A stretch of DNA of 64,000 nucleotides from Hyparrhenia diplandra (Eukaryota; Streptophyta; Magnoliopsida; Poales; Poaceae), in assembly GCA_015847255.1 (NCBI GenBank), contig JADLZK010009286.1:80826-144825 (forward strand), given 5' to 3'. A program made the translations under genes and the position numbers. Below the pieces are notes generated by a model that was not told the DNA's origin, made no database searches, and saw nothing but the letters and a program-made list of their open reading frames with translations. Below are positions 48,235 through 59,824 of this stretch, in pieces; within the stretch, counting starts at the first letter, position 1, and each line of letters starts with the position of its first letter.

Positions 48235-48765
48235 GTAGAAGCAACCTCCTTGCTTGGCGTGTTTAGGAGTCAATCGCTTGAGGAGGTAGTTATACCTCTC
48301 ATTGCTCTCTAGGGTCAGGGACGTGCGAAACATGATCCTCCCATCTTCTTGACGTACATCACCATCAACCCGGATGCACACTTGAGTGTGTTGCAGCACT
48401 AATTCCTCCAACTCGCGATAGAGTGTTTGATGGTTCCTCCGACGCCTCTCACGCTTGTGTTGGTTATCTATAGGCATGTGCCGGGCTTGTGGTGGTGCTC
48501 GTGATGCCTAGGGCGGACATTTGCGCAACAATCGTCGCCGGTAGAGTTCTTGATGGAGAAGGAGGCGTCGACGACCTTGGCACAGTGTATCCATGCACAG
48601 GACATGGCACCGGTGCTGGATTTGGTAGCGCAGCCGCTTTAGGAACAGGTTACTGCTCCGCCATGTGATCTTGAAAGGCTCGTGCGCCCAATCCTCAGGG
48701 AACAAGTTGTAGGGAGGATCCAACGTGCTAGGGTAGTTGAACACTTTGTGACTAAGGTCTCTCAC
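48208..48765 (-). pseudogene. Unrecognised 186-codon frame with one stop
   Basis: Minus-strand frames 48765-48508 and 48477-48208 are in the same register and separated by a single stop, giving about 186 codons. The first half is basic and aromatic (LFPEDWAHEPFKITWRSSNL), and the second contains RRRNHQTLYRELEELVLQHT and RIMFRTSLTLESNERYNYLL. Composition looks coding. I do not recognise the family; a retroelement gag or additional frame is possible. It ends next to the mobile-domain relic on the opposite strand. Confidence 0.4.
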
Positions 48766-48825
48766 ATCTATAGACCAATCTTTCTATGGACAGCGCTCTG
48801 TGCGATGCGAACACTAACCTGCTGG

Positions 48826-51345
48826 TGGAGCTGCTATACCTTTCTTCAGCTTCCTGATCTCATCGATCCTCTCCACCCTCCTTCATGCATGTACTTCGTG
48901 CTCAGGTGCCAGCTTGTCCCTCAGATCATCCAATTCCTTCATTTCCTGAACAAATGGCCACAACAATGCGAGGCCAGCATCAAAACATAACATTAGACAA
49001 AAGATGTTTTGTTTGTCGGGTGTTGCTGGGCTTGCCAGAGATCTATATTTCTGAAGAGTGAACTACGCAGATTAAAAGTTTAAGAATACATTAACCGGAT
49101 ATTATCAAGGACTCATCAGCCTGCATAAACAAGTCAAGCGAGTAAAAAAACTTATCGTTATCCATATTGTGTAAGTAATTTTCTCTGTGATCCATATTAG
49201 AACAAAGAATTTATATTTGTTGTGAATAACAAAGACCAATCAATGTAATTTCTTGATAATTTTCACTTAATCCTAGCATTCATAGGTATAACCCAATGTT
49301 ATTCAAAAGTGAAATATAGTTAGCTATTCATGAGCTCTGGATGAAAAAATAACATCTTCTATTGTTGGCTTGCTCAATATTAAATTAAAAAGAATTAACC
49401 CTTCGAGTATCTACATGTGTATTAATTCAACATCTAAACTTTTTAGTAGGCCGTGATTGAAAAAAGGGTGGAGTCAAGGTTTTGGTCGACATGGTCCATG
49501 GTAGACTCTATAGAGCAAAGTTCATGGAACAGTCCCAGACATCCCCCGTTACTTTCCAAAGTTCCCTCACATGCTTTGTGCCCGTCGCTAGTATGTAAAT
49601 GATTTTTGTAGGCCCCTCTTATTTTTTCAAGGACATTTTTTTAAACTGCTTCAGAAAAATCACTTGTGTTACAATTGATGGCATAGTAAAAGTTGAGAAC
49701 TGGACCAGAAAATCCATTTAAACTATTTGCAAAAATCAGTTATGTACTAGTTTATGCATAACCCGAACTCACCATCTGTCCTCATACTTACGATAAGCAG
49801 CGATACGGCAAACGCCTGTTCCGCTAGGCGCTAGTTAGATTTTAGGCGGTGACCCACTGCCTAGTGCCAAGGCAGGATTAATCGCGCCTAGGCAGTCCTA
49901 GGCGTTTTTCTAGGCGTTTTGTATATATACTAATAAATATGCATATATTATCTTCTAAATATAAAAACAGCTGAATGGTGAGTCTAGATGGATAGAAATG
50001 CTGGCCTAGATGGATAGAAGGGAGCGTATCATGTGCAACCATGCAAACTATCGATGTGGATCATCAATCCTCCATCCGGTAGCACACAGCGAGAGCAGGA
50101 AATTTTACAAAAACGCCCGCAAGCTCTTTCACTATTTTGCAAAAACCCTCCCATACCGGCACCCTGGCGTTTTGCAAAGTGAATCGAGCTCCTATTCGTC
50201 TCCTCCCCGACACTATTTTCCCCGACGCAGAAGATTGGCCTCCGCTGCCCTGCTTTCCAAGATTTGTCGCCCGCCCTGCCTCGCGAGATTCGTTGTGTGC
50301 CCTCCCTCACGAGATTCACTGCTGGCCCAGTCCTATTCGTCTTCCTCCACCGCCGCCTACTAGGCACATGTGTCGGGCATCTCCGCCGACATGTGGGGAC
50401 GCCCCGCCAGCCCCTCGTAGTTGACCGTCCCGCATACGCGCTACCACTCCTTGAGAGGACGCAGCGCTGATGGCCCTCGCGCAGGTGGCTCTGACAGTTC
50501 GCGTACACCACCAGTCCACCTAGGAGCCCGCCTAGCCCCAAATCGACGACGCGGTGCCCTTCCGATTAGCGCCTAATTAATCGCCCAATCGCCGCCTAGG
50601 CGCCGCCTAGCGGAACAGGGGGCAAATGTATAGATTTCGATTTCAAGCCCGCCGCACGGGCTTAAAAATCTTATAATAGATAAGAGATATGGGAATCAAT
50701 TATTGTTTAATGTCTCTAGATGATAAATAGTACTTTTATTAAATTATAATAAAAAGTACTTTTAACAAATTATACTTTTTTTCTCTTTGTTTCTTTTCTA
50801 ACACAATAGGCACATCTATTTAGTTATAAAAACTTATCAAATATTGATTGACAATTATATGTTCTCCATCTATCTATATTACCATATCACGAATATGATA
50901 AGTCATAATTTTCAATTATTAGGCTTATTGGTTGCTAAATAAGGATTTTAGGTCATAGAGTACAATCTTAAGTACAACACATTGCTTAGGATCAGTTAAT
51001 TTAGAGTTTAACGGCTCGTGATAAGCAAAAGTCGACATATGTATGAAGTTAGTGAACTAAACTATATTGAATAAGAATATGATCAAGGGGCATTTACCTT
51101 TCTCCAAACTGCCGCTACAAATTAGACTATCCAATTGCTTGTCTTCCTTGATATTGAACTGCACGAGCACGAATCTGCATATATGAATAAAAAATATAAA
51201 TAAGTAAAACCACACGACAAACATTAACAACACATAAATAACCATAGCATATGCGTTGTTACGAGCTCATGAGCACCAGTTTTTCGTGCAAAACTGATTT
51301 AAAACTGGTAAGTTATGATTAAAACTACAGGTTTCAAAGTGCATG
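48826..51345 (-). pseudogene. HSP101/ClpB middle-domain relic, duplication copy 1
   Basis: HSP101 (ClpB) is the AAA+ disaggregase that rescues aggregated protein after heat. The minus strand at about 48826-48960 reads EMKELDDLRDKL ... ERIDEIRKLK, the coiled-coil middle domain of the protein. At about 51100-51180 it reads VQFNIKEDKQLDSL ... SLEKGK followed by a GT donor, fitting the preceding exon (VRVQLDSQPEEIDNL in the family). The whole stretch apart from an 805-bp insertion is duplicated at 52081-53812. ATPase domains are absent, and the exons carry stops. Confidence 0.6.
49815..50619. mobile_element. Mutator-like non-autonomous element, 805 bp
   Basis: Perfect 16-bp terminal inverted repeats CCTGTTCCGCTAGGCG / CGCCTAGCGGAACAGG continue as weaker inverted similarity rich in CGCCTAGG. 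They are flanked by a 9-bp repeat, CGGCAAACG (49806-49814) and GGGCAAATG (50620-50628), with two mismatches. The paralogous copy has the uninterrupted site TGGCAAATG at 53071-53079. The 9-bp duplication points to Mutator. The GC-rich interior (about 50040-50540) could be captured gene sequence, but I recognise no protein in it. Confidence 0.8.
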
Positions 51346-51918
51346 TTTGAAGGTGTTTTTTAACTAATTAAGGTATAAATCCTTGTTTGATCTATCTTAT
51401 CTATTTTAATTAAGGTATTTTTTGCATTAGTCCATTAATGCATAGAAATGTTCATGGCAATCAATAGATTTAAGTTCATAGAGAGCACAGATTTGTTCAC
51501 CTCATTATCATCCCTTCATAGGCTTTGAAACAACTCAATGGCCTGCTTGAACTTGCCACAGCTCCACCGCCGACGTAGTGTACATAGAAGTATGTTGTGT
51601 GAAGAAAGACACCATGTTCAACTCAAGAATTATATCACTACATGTTTGACCTGAAAAACAAATTAAAAAAGTAAATGACCAGAAGGCTCCTAACGTGCTA
51701 TGATGATCGCTGCATAAATACCATGCTCCGGAGATCACTGAATATATGGAAAAAGAACGTACAGATAGTTTCTTTTTTATAAGCTGTAAGTATATAAGTA
51801 AATAAAAGGAAAAATGAGAGCCAGGACGCTGCACCATCTCAAAATGCTGCACGATTAGGCTTCGGCAACTCAGCGTTTTTATGGAATTTCCTATGCTGGT
51901 AGTGAACACAAGCATACC
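51346..51918. other. Between duplication copies; no gene recognised
   Basis: AT-rich sequence preceding the HSP101 exon on the minus-strand 3' side. It would be intron of the HSP101 relic. No motif of the next HSP101 exon was found. Confidence 0.4.
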
Positions 51919-52205
51919 TCTGAAATTTGTTCAGGACCGACTGTTTCAATGAGCATCATGTTCAACCTTGTTTCTCTCTCTTGCTTGGCGATCGCGGCTT
52001 CCATCTGCTGGAGGGTGTGTACTTGAGGTTAGCCACACGGGCCATGTCCATCCGATGCTAGGGCTCCTGCAGGCTGAACTGCTTCTCGCGGTGCTGCTTC
52101 AGCTTCCTGATCTCATTGATCCTCTCATCCCTCCTTCATGTACTTCATGCTCAGGTCCCAACTTGTCCCGGATCGTCCAATTCCTTCTTTTCCTGTACAA
52201 ATAGC
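51919..52205 (-). pseudogene. HSP101/ClpB exon relic, middle domain to linker
   Basis: The minus strand reads EKKELDD near 52190, an arginine/glutamine-rich segment related to RKLKQRREELQFSLQEAERR (frame-broken, about 52040-52115), and MARVANLKY (about 52030). It ends RLNMMLIETVGPEQISE (about 51920-51970) directly before a GTATGC splice donor. The family has NLMLTETVGPEQIAEV here, so identification is strong. Several frameshifts and stops make it a pseudogene. It is the better preserved of the two HSP101 pieces. Confidence 0.75.
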
Positions 52206-53812
52206 CACAATTATGCAAGACCAACATTGAGGTTTGGTTTGCCTCTGTAAATTCAGTAACTAAGATACGCACCTCAACCAGCCGGACATTGCTGGGCTTG
52301 CCAGAGATCTGTTTTCTGAGGAGTGATCTATGCAGATTAAAAGTTTAAGAGTACATTAACTAGATATTATCAAGGACTCATCAGCCTGCATAAACAAGTC
52401 AAGCGAGTAAAAAACCTTAACGTTCTCCATACTGTGCATGTAATTTTCTCAGCTATCCATATTGGAACCAAGAATTTGAATTTGTTGTGAATAACAAAGA
52501 CCAATCAATGTAATTTCTTGATAATTTCACTTAATCCTAGCATTCGCAGGTATAACCCAATGTTATTCAAAAATGAAATATATGAAGCTATTCATGAGCA
52601 CTGGATGGGAAAATAACATCTTCAATTGTTGGCTGTGCACAATATAAATTAAAAGAATTAACCCTTCCAGTATCTACATGTGTATTATTCAGCATCTAAA
52701 CTTTTTCAGTAGGTGATTGAAAAAACGCTGGAGTCGAGGTTTTTGTCGACATGGTTCATGGTGGACTGTGTAAGCAGAGTTCGGGGAGCGCAGTCCCAGA
52801 CACCCCCTTACTTTCCAAAGTTCCCTCTTGTCCTTTATGTCTGTCACTAGTATGTAAATGATTTTTGTAGGTGCCTCCTATTTTTTCAAGGACATTTTTA
52901 AAACTGCTTCAGAAAAAAAATCACTTATGTTACAATTGATGGCATAGTAACAGTTTTGAAAACTGGACCAGAAGATCCATTTATACCATTTGCAAAAATC
53001 AGTTATGTACTAGTGCGTTATGCATAACCCATACTCATCATCTGTCCTTATACTTACGATTGCTCGCATATGGCAAATGTATAGATTTCCATTTCTAGAC
53101 GTATTGAATTTCAGTGGTCCATCAACCCGTGCTCTTGCACAGGTGAGAATCGAACCTTATAATAGATGAGAGATATAGGAATCAATTATTGTTTAATGTC
53201 TTTGGATGCTAAAAAGGTACTTCTATTAAATTATACTTTTTCCTTTGTTTCTTTTCTAACACAATAGGGACATCTATTTAGTTATAGAAAACTTATGAAA
53301 TATTGGTTGACGATATATGTGTTCTGCATATATCTATATTTCTATACCACGAATATAATAAGTTATAATTTCAATTATTAGGCTTATTCATTGATAAATA
53401 AGGATTTTAGGTCACATAGTACAATCTTAAGTGTACACATTGCTTAAGATCAGTTAATTTAGACTTTAACGGCTCATGATATGCAAAAGTCGACACATGT
53501 ATGAAGTAATAGTGAACTAAACTATATAGAATAAGAATATGATCAAGGGCCATTTACCTTTCTCCAAACTGCCGCTACTCATTAGACTATCGAATTGCTT
53601 GGTCTTCCTTGATAATGAACTGCATGAGCACGAACCAGCATATACGAATGAAAAATACAAAATAAATAAGTAAAACCGCACGACAAACATTAACAACACA
53701 TAAAAAACCATAGCATATACGTTGTGACGAACTCATGAGCACCAGTTTTTCATGCAAAACTGATTTAAAACTGGTAAGTTATGATTAAAATTACTGGTTT
53801 CAATGTGCATTT
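52081..53812. repeat. Segmental duplication, copy 2
   Basis: Matches about 48826-51345 in order and orientation once the 805-bp Mutator-like element is removed. Shared landmarks include CAGCTTCCTGATCTCAT, AAGGACTCATCAGCCTGCAT, GTTACAATTGATGGCATAGT, ATCAATTATTGTTTAATGTC and AAAACTGATTTAAAACTGGT. Copy 2 has about 60 bp (about 53095-53155) that differs from copy 1. The match ends at about 53810. Confidence 0.85.
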
Positions 53813-55700
53813 TTGCCAAAAACGAACTATAATTCTAGGGTTTCACCAAAGCAACCAAGACGTGCGCATTTTCATATGTAAATCCAGAGAAACCAGAGAG
53901 GCGGAAGGGACCTTTTCTGCAAACACGCCGGCGGTGACCGGCCGGCTCTTCCTCGATGGGTTGACCGACGGACGATGCTGTCGACGGTCGATCTTCACCA
54001 TCGACCGGTGAGAAGGACTTCTCCTTTCTCTGGTCACGGGGAGCAGGCCCGATCCTGTATGGCGCGCCCAAGACGGCAGACGCGCAAGTCCTGACGACGA
54101 TCGATCTCCGGCTGGGGCGCACGACAAGGAGAACGACGGTGAGTCCGATGAGATCAAAATATCTTGGCGGCAGAGACGGCCAGAATCGTGTTCGTGCTAT
54201 GGACGGCGGAGAAAGCGGTGGGCGAAATCAGATCGAGGCTGCGAGATCAGATGGAGGCGGAGGCGGCGGCGGCTCGCAGGGGACGACGAGGTTTGGAAAC
54301 AGAAGGGGCGCCCGTGATTTCTTCCGTGCGGAGGCAGAGGATGTGGGCCGCTTTAACAGGGTCGCACGACACGCACGAACTTCCGCTCGGGCCGGCCTGG
54401 CCCAAGTGGGGCCGAAGCCGGCCTTGCTGATGGACGGATCGGCCATGCGACGAAGAAAGGAAAGAAAAGATGGGTCAAACGCTGGAAGAGAGAGGGAGGG
54501 AGTAGTGTTGGTTGAATGGAGGCTAGAAACACCAACTGTCCCTACAAATGCATTTGCAGGAGCGGCAGCTCTATAAGAAAAAAGAGGTGTCGTTGCTACA
54601 AATCTTTTTTTTAGTGAATTTACAACGGATGACTTTTTATCGTATTGTTACTGATCTGATAATCGGCACTAGACAAAAATTCTTCAGTAAATAATGATAA
54701 GGTGAATACAGAACAACTTTTTATTATCAGATTATCATATACTGTTGCTAATAGATTGTGGCATAGGTGAACATTCTTCTGAACTACATGACTATTTAGC
54801 TGAGAAACCCAAGACTTATTTCATCGTATTTCTTATGATCAATATGGAAAATCAGCACAGGCAAGATTCTAACAGTTAAATCTCAAACTGCTGGAGACCA
54901 AGATTGATTCAAATTTGAGATACTAGAGACACTGTTCCTAAATTTGCCAAGTTGCCAAATCTGTTTTGAGACATGCTTTCTCTGCAGCTTCACGGCCATT
55001 TCAATCTCAGTAGCCTATATATGAACGAAGGCACAAATAACAGTTCATCAGACATACGCAGTGGCAGTCTCACTTTCATCATGGCTCACCTTGATGGCGT
55101 CCTATGTAATTCGAATTTTTTCCATTAGATACTGTTTTTTTTTTCCTTTCCTTCCATTGAATTCCGAATTTTTTTCAGCATCCGTATCACAATCCAATGC
55201 ACAAACCGGATAATGTAGCATAGCACCATGCATATCTGAGTATACTACAGACATAGTATAATTCTCAAATATCTTCTCATTGCCTTTCAGCAAATCTATT
55301 GATGAATATGACATCTATTTCCCCATGAAAAACGTTTATCAGATGTCTTATGCTTACAATTGTTGATATAAAATGTTGTAATAAAGATTATCTTTCAAAA
55401 GGTGTATTGATTGCATGGTTGCTCATGTGTTATGTTTAGATCTTGATTTTGATACACTGCCTTAAAGTTCAATCATTGCATGATGAGGTGGATTGAATAC
55501 TAAAGTCGTATAACCTGACTTTTCCAAATGCCTTCTAAGTTAATATATTTCAATCAATATGCATGTCTAGTTTGTAGACCGTTTTGTATATCTTAGATGC
55601 ACATAATTAATTTGATGTATTAGAGACTGAGATGAATCAATTACTAACAATATTTATCGTTGACTCTCAACATATATACTTCAAGAACGATAATATTATT
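53813..55700. other. GC-rich segment then AT-rich sequence; no gene recognised
   Basis: About 53890-54560 is GC-rich with open frames on both strands of low-complexity Arg/Gly/Ala content; none shows a domain. It resembles a promoter-proximal or first-exon region but has no supported gene. From 54580 the sequence is AT-rich and empty as far as I can see. A short minus-strand frame at 55102-55314 is not recognised. Confidence 0.35.
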
Positions 55701-55749
55701 AGGGCTTGTCTACCTCACACCTGTGTGTTCAAAAAACACACGAATCCAC

Positions 55750-56504
55750 CTTGCTTACATTTTCGTCCTCGCTTTGTGTAAAAGGGTTAACCCGAAGGTG
55801 ATATATTTGGAAGGCAAATGCTTATAAGTTGGCTGGCTCCACCCTTGCTTAACCATCAAGGTGGTACTAAACATGTGCACTCTGCACTCATAGGCCCCCT
55901 CTTGGGCCACATCCAAATTGGGCGGGTGTTATATACACCCTCCCTCAAAGGACTCGACGTCCTCGTCGAGCGCCAACTTAACCAGGACCTCCCACCCTTG
56001 CTTAACCATCAAGGTGGTACTAAACATGTGCACTCGCAGACTTATAGGCCCCTCTTGGGCCACATCAAATTGGGTCGGGTGTTACATACACCCTCCCTCA
56101 AAGGACTCGGCGCCCCTCGTCGGCGCCAACTTAACCAGGACCTCCCCTCTTGGGCACGTCATTGCATCCGAGTGTCGGCACATGTACCCCATGCCCGAAC
56201 AAGCTGCGACTACACCCAGCCCGTGAAACCGCAAGGGTCGGCTTTGATACCATTTGTGACACCCTGCCCGCCAAAGCCGCACCGCACAACCCTTCCGAGG
56301 GGCGTGCATGCGTACACATAGCACCTTGCTTACACTTTCGTTCTCGCTTCGTGTAAAAGGGTTAACCCGAAGGTGATATGGCTGGAAGGCAAAGGCTTAT
56401 AAGTTGGCTCCACCCTTGCTTAACCATCAAGGTGGTACTAAACATGTGCACTCTGCACTCATAGGCCCCTACTGGGCCACATCCAAATTGGGCCGGGTGT
56501 TACA
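55750..56504 (-). mobile_element. TRIM-like LTR cluster, minus strand
   Basis: The right LTR (56255-56504, 250 bp) has ends TGTGACACCC and GGGTGTTACA. Beside its left border (about 56242-56252) the minus strand carries the primer-binding site TGGTATCAAAGCC. Two partial LTR copies lie to the left (about 55750-55936 and 55987-56092), sharing TAACCATCAAGGTGGTACTA and GGGCCACATC. No gag or pol is present, so this is a miniature (TRIM-like) or heavily deleted element. The leftmost LTR lacks its first 80 bases. Confidence 0.65.
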
Positions 56505-57014
56505 CCAACACAGGAAAAGAATCGTGTGTTTCTTTCTATTTTTACACACGAATTTTCCTAGAGAGGAATCCCACGAAGACATCCACAAATAACAGAAAAT
56601 TCATGTGTCACAGGGTGAATAAACACATGAATTCTGTTGGCCAAGAATAACGTGTGTTTTTAGCCCAGTTGTGTTGCTGTTGGAATTTAATAGCCCATTC
56701 AAAAACTCCGACTACAAAAGATACAACGAGGCCCATAACCTAGATAGGAAAAATAAAAGCCCATGTTACAAAGCCTTAGACACACGATGTGCAGAACGCC
56801 TATCCTATAGCAGCTTCTTGAACAACATGCAAAGCCACACACAGAACAGATCCACCGATCTGCTCGTGGGGGAAGAGCTCTGCTCTCCTCACGAGCAAAG
56901 GGGGCAAAACAACAGATCTAAGAAGACAGGACACATGTAGAGAAAACAGTCACAGTACACACCATTTGCAAACAAAGAGATACTGTTTCCCAAAAGATTA
57001 AGTAAATAAAAAAA
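56505..57014. other. No gene recognised; ACACACGAATT-type repeats
   Basis: Short words such as ACACACGAAT and GTGTGTTTTT recur here and at about 55720-55745 on the other side of the TRIM-like cluster. That suggests an older MITE (GGGCT at about 55702, AGCCC at about 56660) that the cluster entered. The remainder is unremarkable. Confidence 0.3.
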
Positions 57015-57354
57015 CTGTGAAAATTACATTAGGTGGCAACTGATGACCAAAATGCTTGTTGATATCCTCCCTGAACGATGTTGAATCAGCAGCAGTACCC
57101 TTAGCTTGCTCATGACATGATCTGTTCCCTTCTTGAGCAGGTTCATTTTGAAAATTTATTTTCTACAAATAAATATGAAATAAAAAGATTCATTACTACA
57201 AAAACATAAAAGATATTTAATCAACTGGCCAGTTAACTAATAAAAAAAATACCTTTGACTCACAGAAAGCAACAAAGGCCTCCAACAATCGAACATTTGT
57301 AGATGACATCACACGATTACCAAAATGAAAATTGCACTGAGTAGCCATAAGAAC
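57015..57354 (-). CDS. Candidate two-exon coding fragment, unrecognised
   Basis: A minus-strand segment 57354-57255 (MATQCNFHFGNRVMSSTNVR then LLEAFVAFCESK) is preceded by a T-rich tract plus CAG and followed by a GTATTT donor. A second segment from about 57163 to 57020 is preceded by TTTGTAG and reads KINFQNEPAQEGNRSCHEQA, KGTAADSTSFREDINKHFGH, QLPPN in the matching phase. The pair joins without a frameshift, which is unusual for this window. Family unknown; it may be part of a longer gene or captured sequence. Upstream exons were not found. Confidence 0.35.
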
Positions 57355-57567
57355 CTGAAAAAAAAAAACAAAAATATGTACAATGAGTGCTGACAACTCA
57401 AGGAAACATTGATGTAGTTGTCAAAAAAAAAAAAAAAAAAGGAAACATTGATGTCGTCGTGTGATGTCTGATCGTAAGAAATGAAACAAAACTTAACTAA
57501 AACAGAAATGCTCCCTGAAACATTACATATTTTCTTCAATGTCAAATACATAGTTTTTTTAAAAAAA

Positions 57568-57991
57568 ACTAAAAGCCCCAAAAACCTATTGCCTAGCAAG
57601 GGGACATGCTATTTTCTTCCAAAATAAAAATGGCCCAAAACACCCATTGCCTAGTAGGGGCATGCTTTGAAAATTAAAAGGACAAAAAAAAAAAACCATT
57701 GCCATGTAGGGGGCAATAAATTTTATTTTTGAAAAAGAGAAATACCCCAAAACCCATTGCCTAGTATGGGGCATGCTTTTTAAAAAAGAAACTAAAAGCC
57801 CAAAAACCTAGTGCCTAGTATGGGGCTTGTTATTTTCTTCCTAAATAAAAATGCCCCCAAACCCCCATTGCCTAGTAGGGGGCATGCTTTTAAATTTAAA
57901 AGACAAAAAAACGCCCAAAACCCATAGCCTAGTAGGGAGCAATAAATTTATTTTTTTCTAAAAAGAGAAATACCCCCAAAACCCATGCTTT
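57568..57991. repeat. Higher-order minisatellite
   Basis: Subunits of about 55 bp share CCCAAAACCCATTGCCTAGT followed by a GGGGCATGC-type tract and an A/T run. Four successive subunit types form a 223-bp higher unit that is repeated (ACTAAAAGCCC at 57568 and 57791); the second unit is truncated at about 57991. Stops in all frames; non-coding. Confidence 0.8.
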
Positions 57992-58368
57992 TAATTTTCA
58001 AAAAAAAATCCCAAAACCCCTACACAAATTCTCAAACCACCCTACCCAAATTAAAACTGAAATACATTTTTCCACGATTGCAAGTTGCAAGGCTGACAGA
58101 TGTGTTGAAGAAGAATCTGTCACCAAGAACAAGGATATTTCAAGCTTCAGTGTCAAATACCATACAGGTACAGGTAATATTTTCTTTTGAAAACATTCTG
58201 GAAAAGAGGTTATGCTACAACTAATATCTCCTAAAAAAATTTTGCAGGATGAAAATGCCTCTAGATTGCCAAAAATGATACAAAACAAACAAATTCAAAC
58301 AACCTGACAAGTAAAACTTAACTGACTGAACCTTGAAAAACTGAACTGCTTACTAGTGTTATACACAC

Positions 58369-58451
58369 CTGGAGTTGGAGATGGTCCTCACGTGTAAGGT
58401 ACTCAATGAATCAGGGCACCACTCGTGCGCTGATAGCCTCCTCAATCAGGG
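58369..58451 (-). pseudogene. Importin-alpha-like ARM-repeat exon relic
   Basis: The minus strand reads SLIEEAISARVVP, a stop, then FIEYLTREDHLQLQ, followed directly by a GT splice donor. Importin alpha, the nuclear-import adaptor that binds nuclear localisation signals, has a closely similar segment (VVPRFI ... REDxPQLQ) at an ARM-repeat boundary. The stop is explained by one C-to-T change in an Arg codon. No further importin exons were found nearby. Confidence 0.5.
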
Positions 58452-59646
58452 ACTACGCTAAACAGAAGTCGAACAAAAGCAAATGAGAAATGTACCACTT
58501 GACAATTGAATAATGACATCTAAGTGGACTTAGATTATGTTTATATATTTTTTGACTGATTACTAAATAATGAATAATGAATAATGTCTGATCAATTTCT
58601 GAACCTAAAATAACTCAGAAGTAAAACTGAACCTTGGACTGAACCTCAACAATTCTGAAACTAAACTGACATTAAATAGGATCCTTGGACTAACTCGATA
58701 ATAAAAACTGAACCTTGGACTGAACATAAACAAATCTGCCAAGCATTTTTAGTCGCTGAATAAAACAAGCAAAAAAATCAGTCATCAAAAGAGATCTAAG
58801 GAGGCTGTCGGACTGAACTGAATGCTCTGAAACAACATGTTACTAGCTGCTGTTATAAGAACAAACCCTCAAATCCTAGAGCAAGCGAGGGAGGTGTTGC
58901 ACTACAACGCAGAAACAGAGCGGACGCTGAACTGAACTCGACAAACCCAAAAGCCGGACCTGCTGGGATGCTTAGAACTGACTTACTGCAATAATCGATG
59001 GTGAGAAGACCACTAGGCATGAGCTGCTCAAGAGAGCTCGCTAGGTGCAACTGTGCTTATAACACTGCTGCCTCCCTCGCTCAAATCAAGTCAGCCACAA
59101 AAGTCAAGAAAAAAATTTAAATAAAATATATACTAACAGCCGCCACCATGGACTGAAACGAACCATGCATCCGGGAACAGCAGCCTTATTCTCAACAACC
59201 CATTCACATGTCATCAACTCAAACGAGTTGCCATCCAAAGGAAAGGATAATTACATGGACAGCCAAGTAAAACTGAACAAAGATGGTGGCGGTGGGGAGT
59301 TGCAACCTTATTCTCACTAAAACGAGTTGCAATCAAAAAGGAAAGGATAAACACATGGACATCCAAGAAAAGGATACATTCAGAAATATTGCCAAAAGAG
59401 TGTATCCAAGACATAGACAGAGTGAGTAAATGGCAATGAGCACAGATAACTGAACATTCGTTCCTTCAATTGATAAAACTGAACATTCATTCCTTCAACA
59501 TAGCAACTCTTTTAGCAAGGATTAAGAAGTTGTTTTCTCATAGGCTAACAGAATTCACTGAAACCATTTTTACCTTGTGTTCGATTATAGACTCCATATG
59601 TCAAACCATATATATGTATATGGTTTGAAAGCTCATATATCGATAA
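58452..59646. other. No gene recognised
   Basis: Contains repeated CTGAACCTTGGACTGAAC words (about 58625-58730) and two related segments near 59220-59370 (AAACGAGTTGC ... GGAAAGGATAA ... ACATGGACA). No coding content or transposon ends recognised. Confidence 0.4.
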
Positions 59647-59760
59647 CACTACTACAGATTCGCTCATCACTACCGCCCGGTATCTTTGCCGAAATTTAGT
59701 CCACCGGCAGCGATGAACCGCGCCCGGAAGTGATGAACCGTCCAGGCGCGGGACAAACCA
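59647..59760 (+). mobile_element. CACTA element terminus, truncated
   Basis: CACTACTACAGATTCGCTCA starts at 59647 and continues into TCACTACCGCCGG-like subterminal repeats (CGGCAGCGATGAACCG, CCCGGAAGTGATGAACCG), typical of a grass CACTA family. The opposite terminus is not found in the following 4 kb, so this is a truncated end. Confidence 0.5.
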
Positions 59761-59824
59761 GAATCTCTACGGACTCGACCAATACCGGCGGTGAAGATTT
59801 ATATCTCTACCGGTTTGAATCATT

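Noticed and set aside
53095..53165. Possible tRNA gene because of GAGAATCGAACC
   Set aside because: No acceptor stem pairing or A-box at the expected distance could be found.
54139..54576. 145-codon plus-strand frame as a gene
   Set aside because: Overlaps comparably long frames on the other strand; low-complexity Arg/Gly content and no recognised domain.
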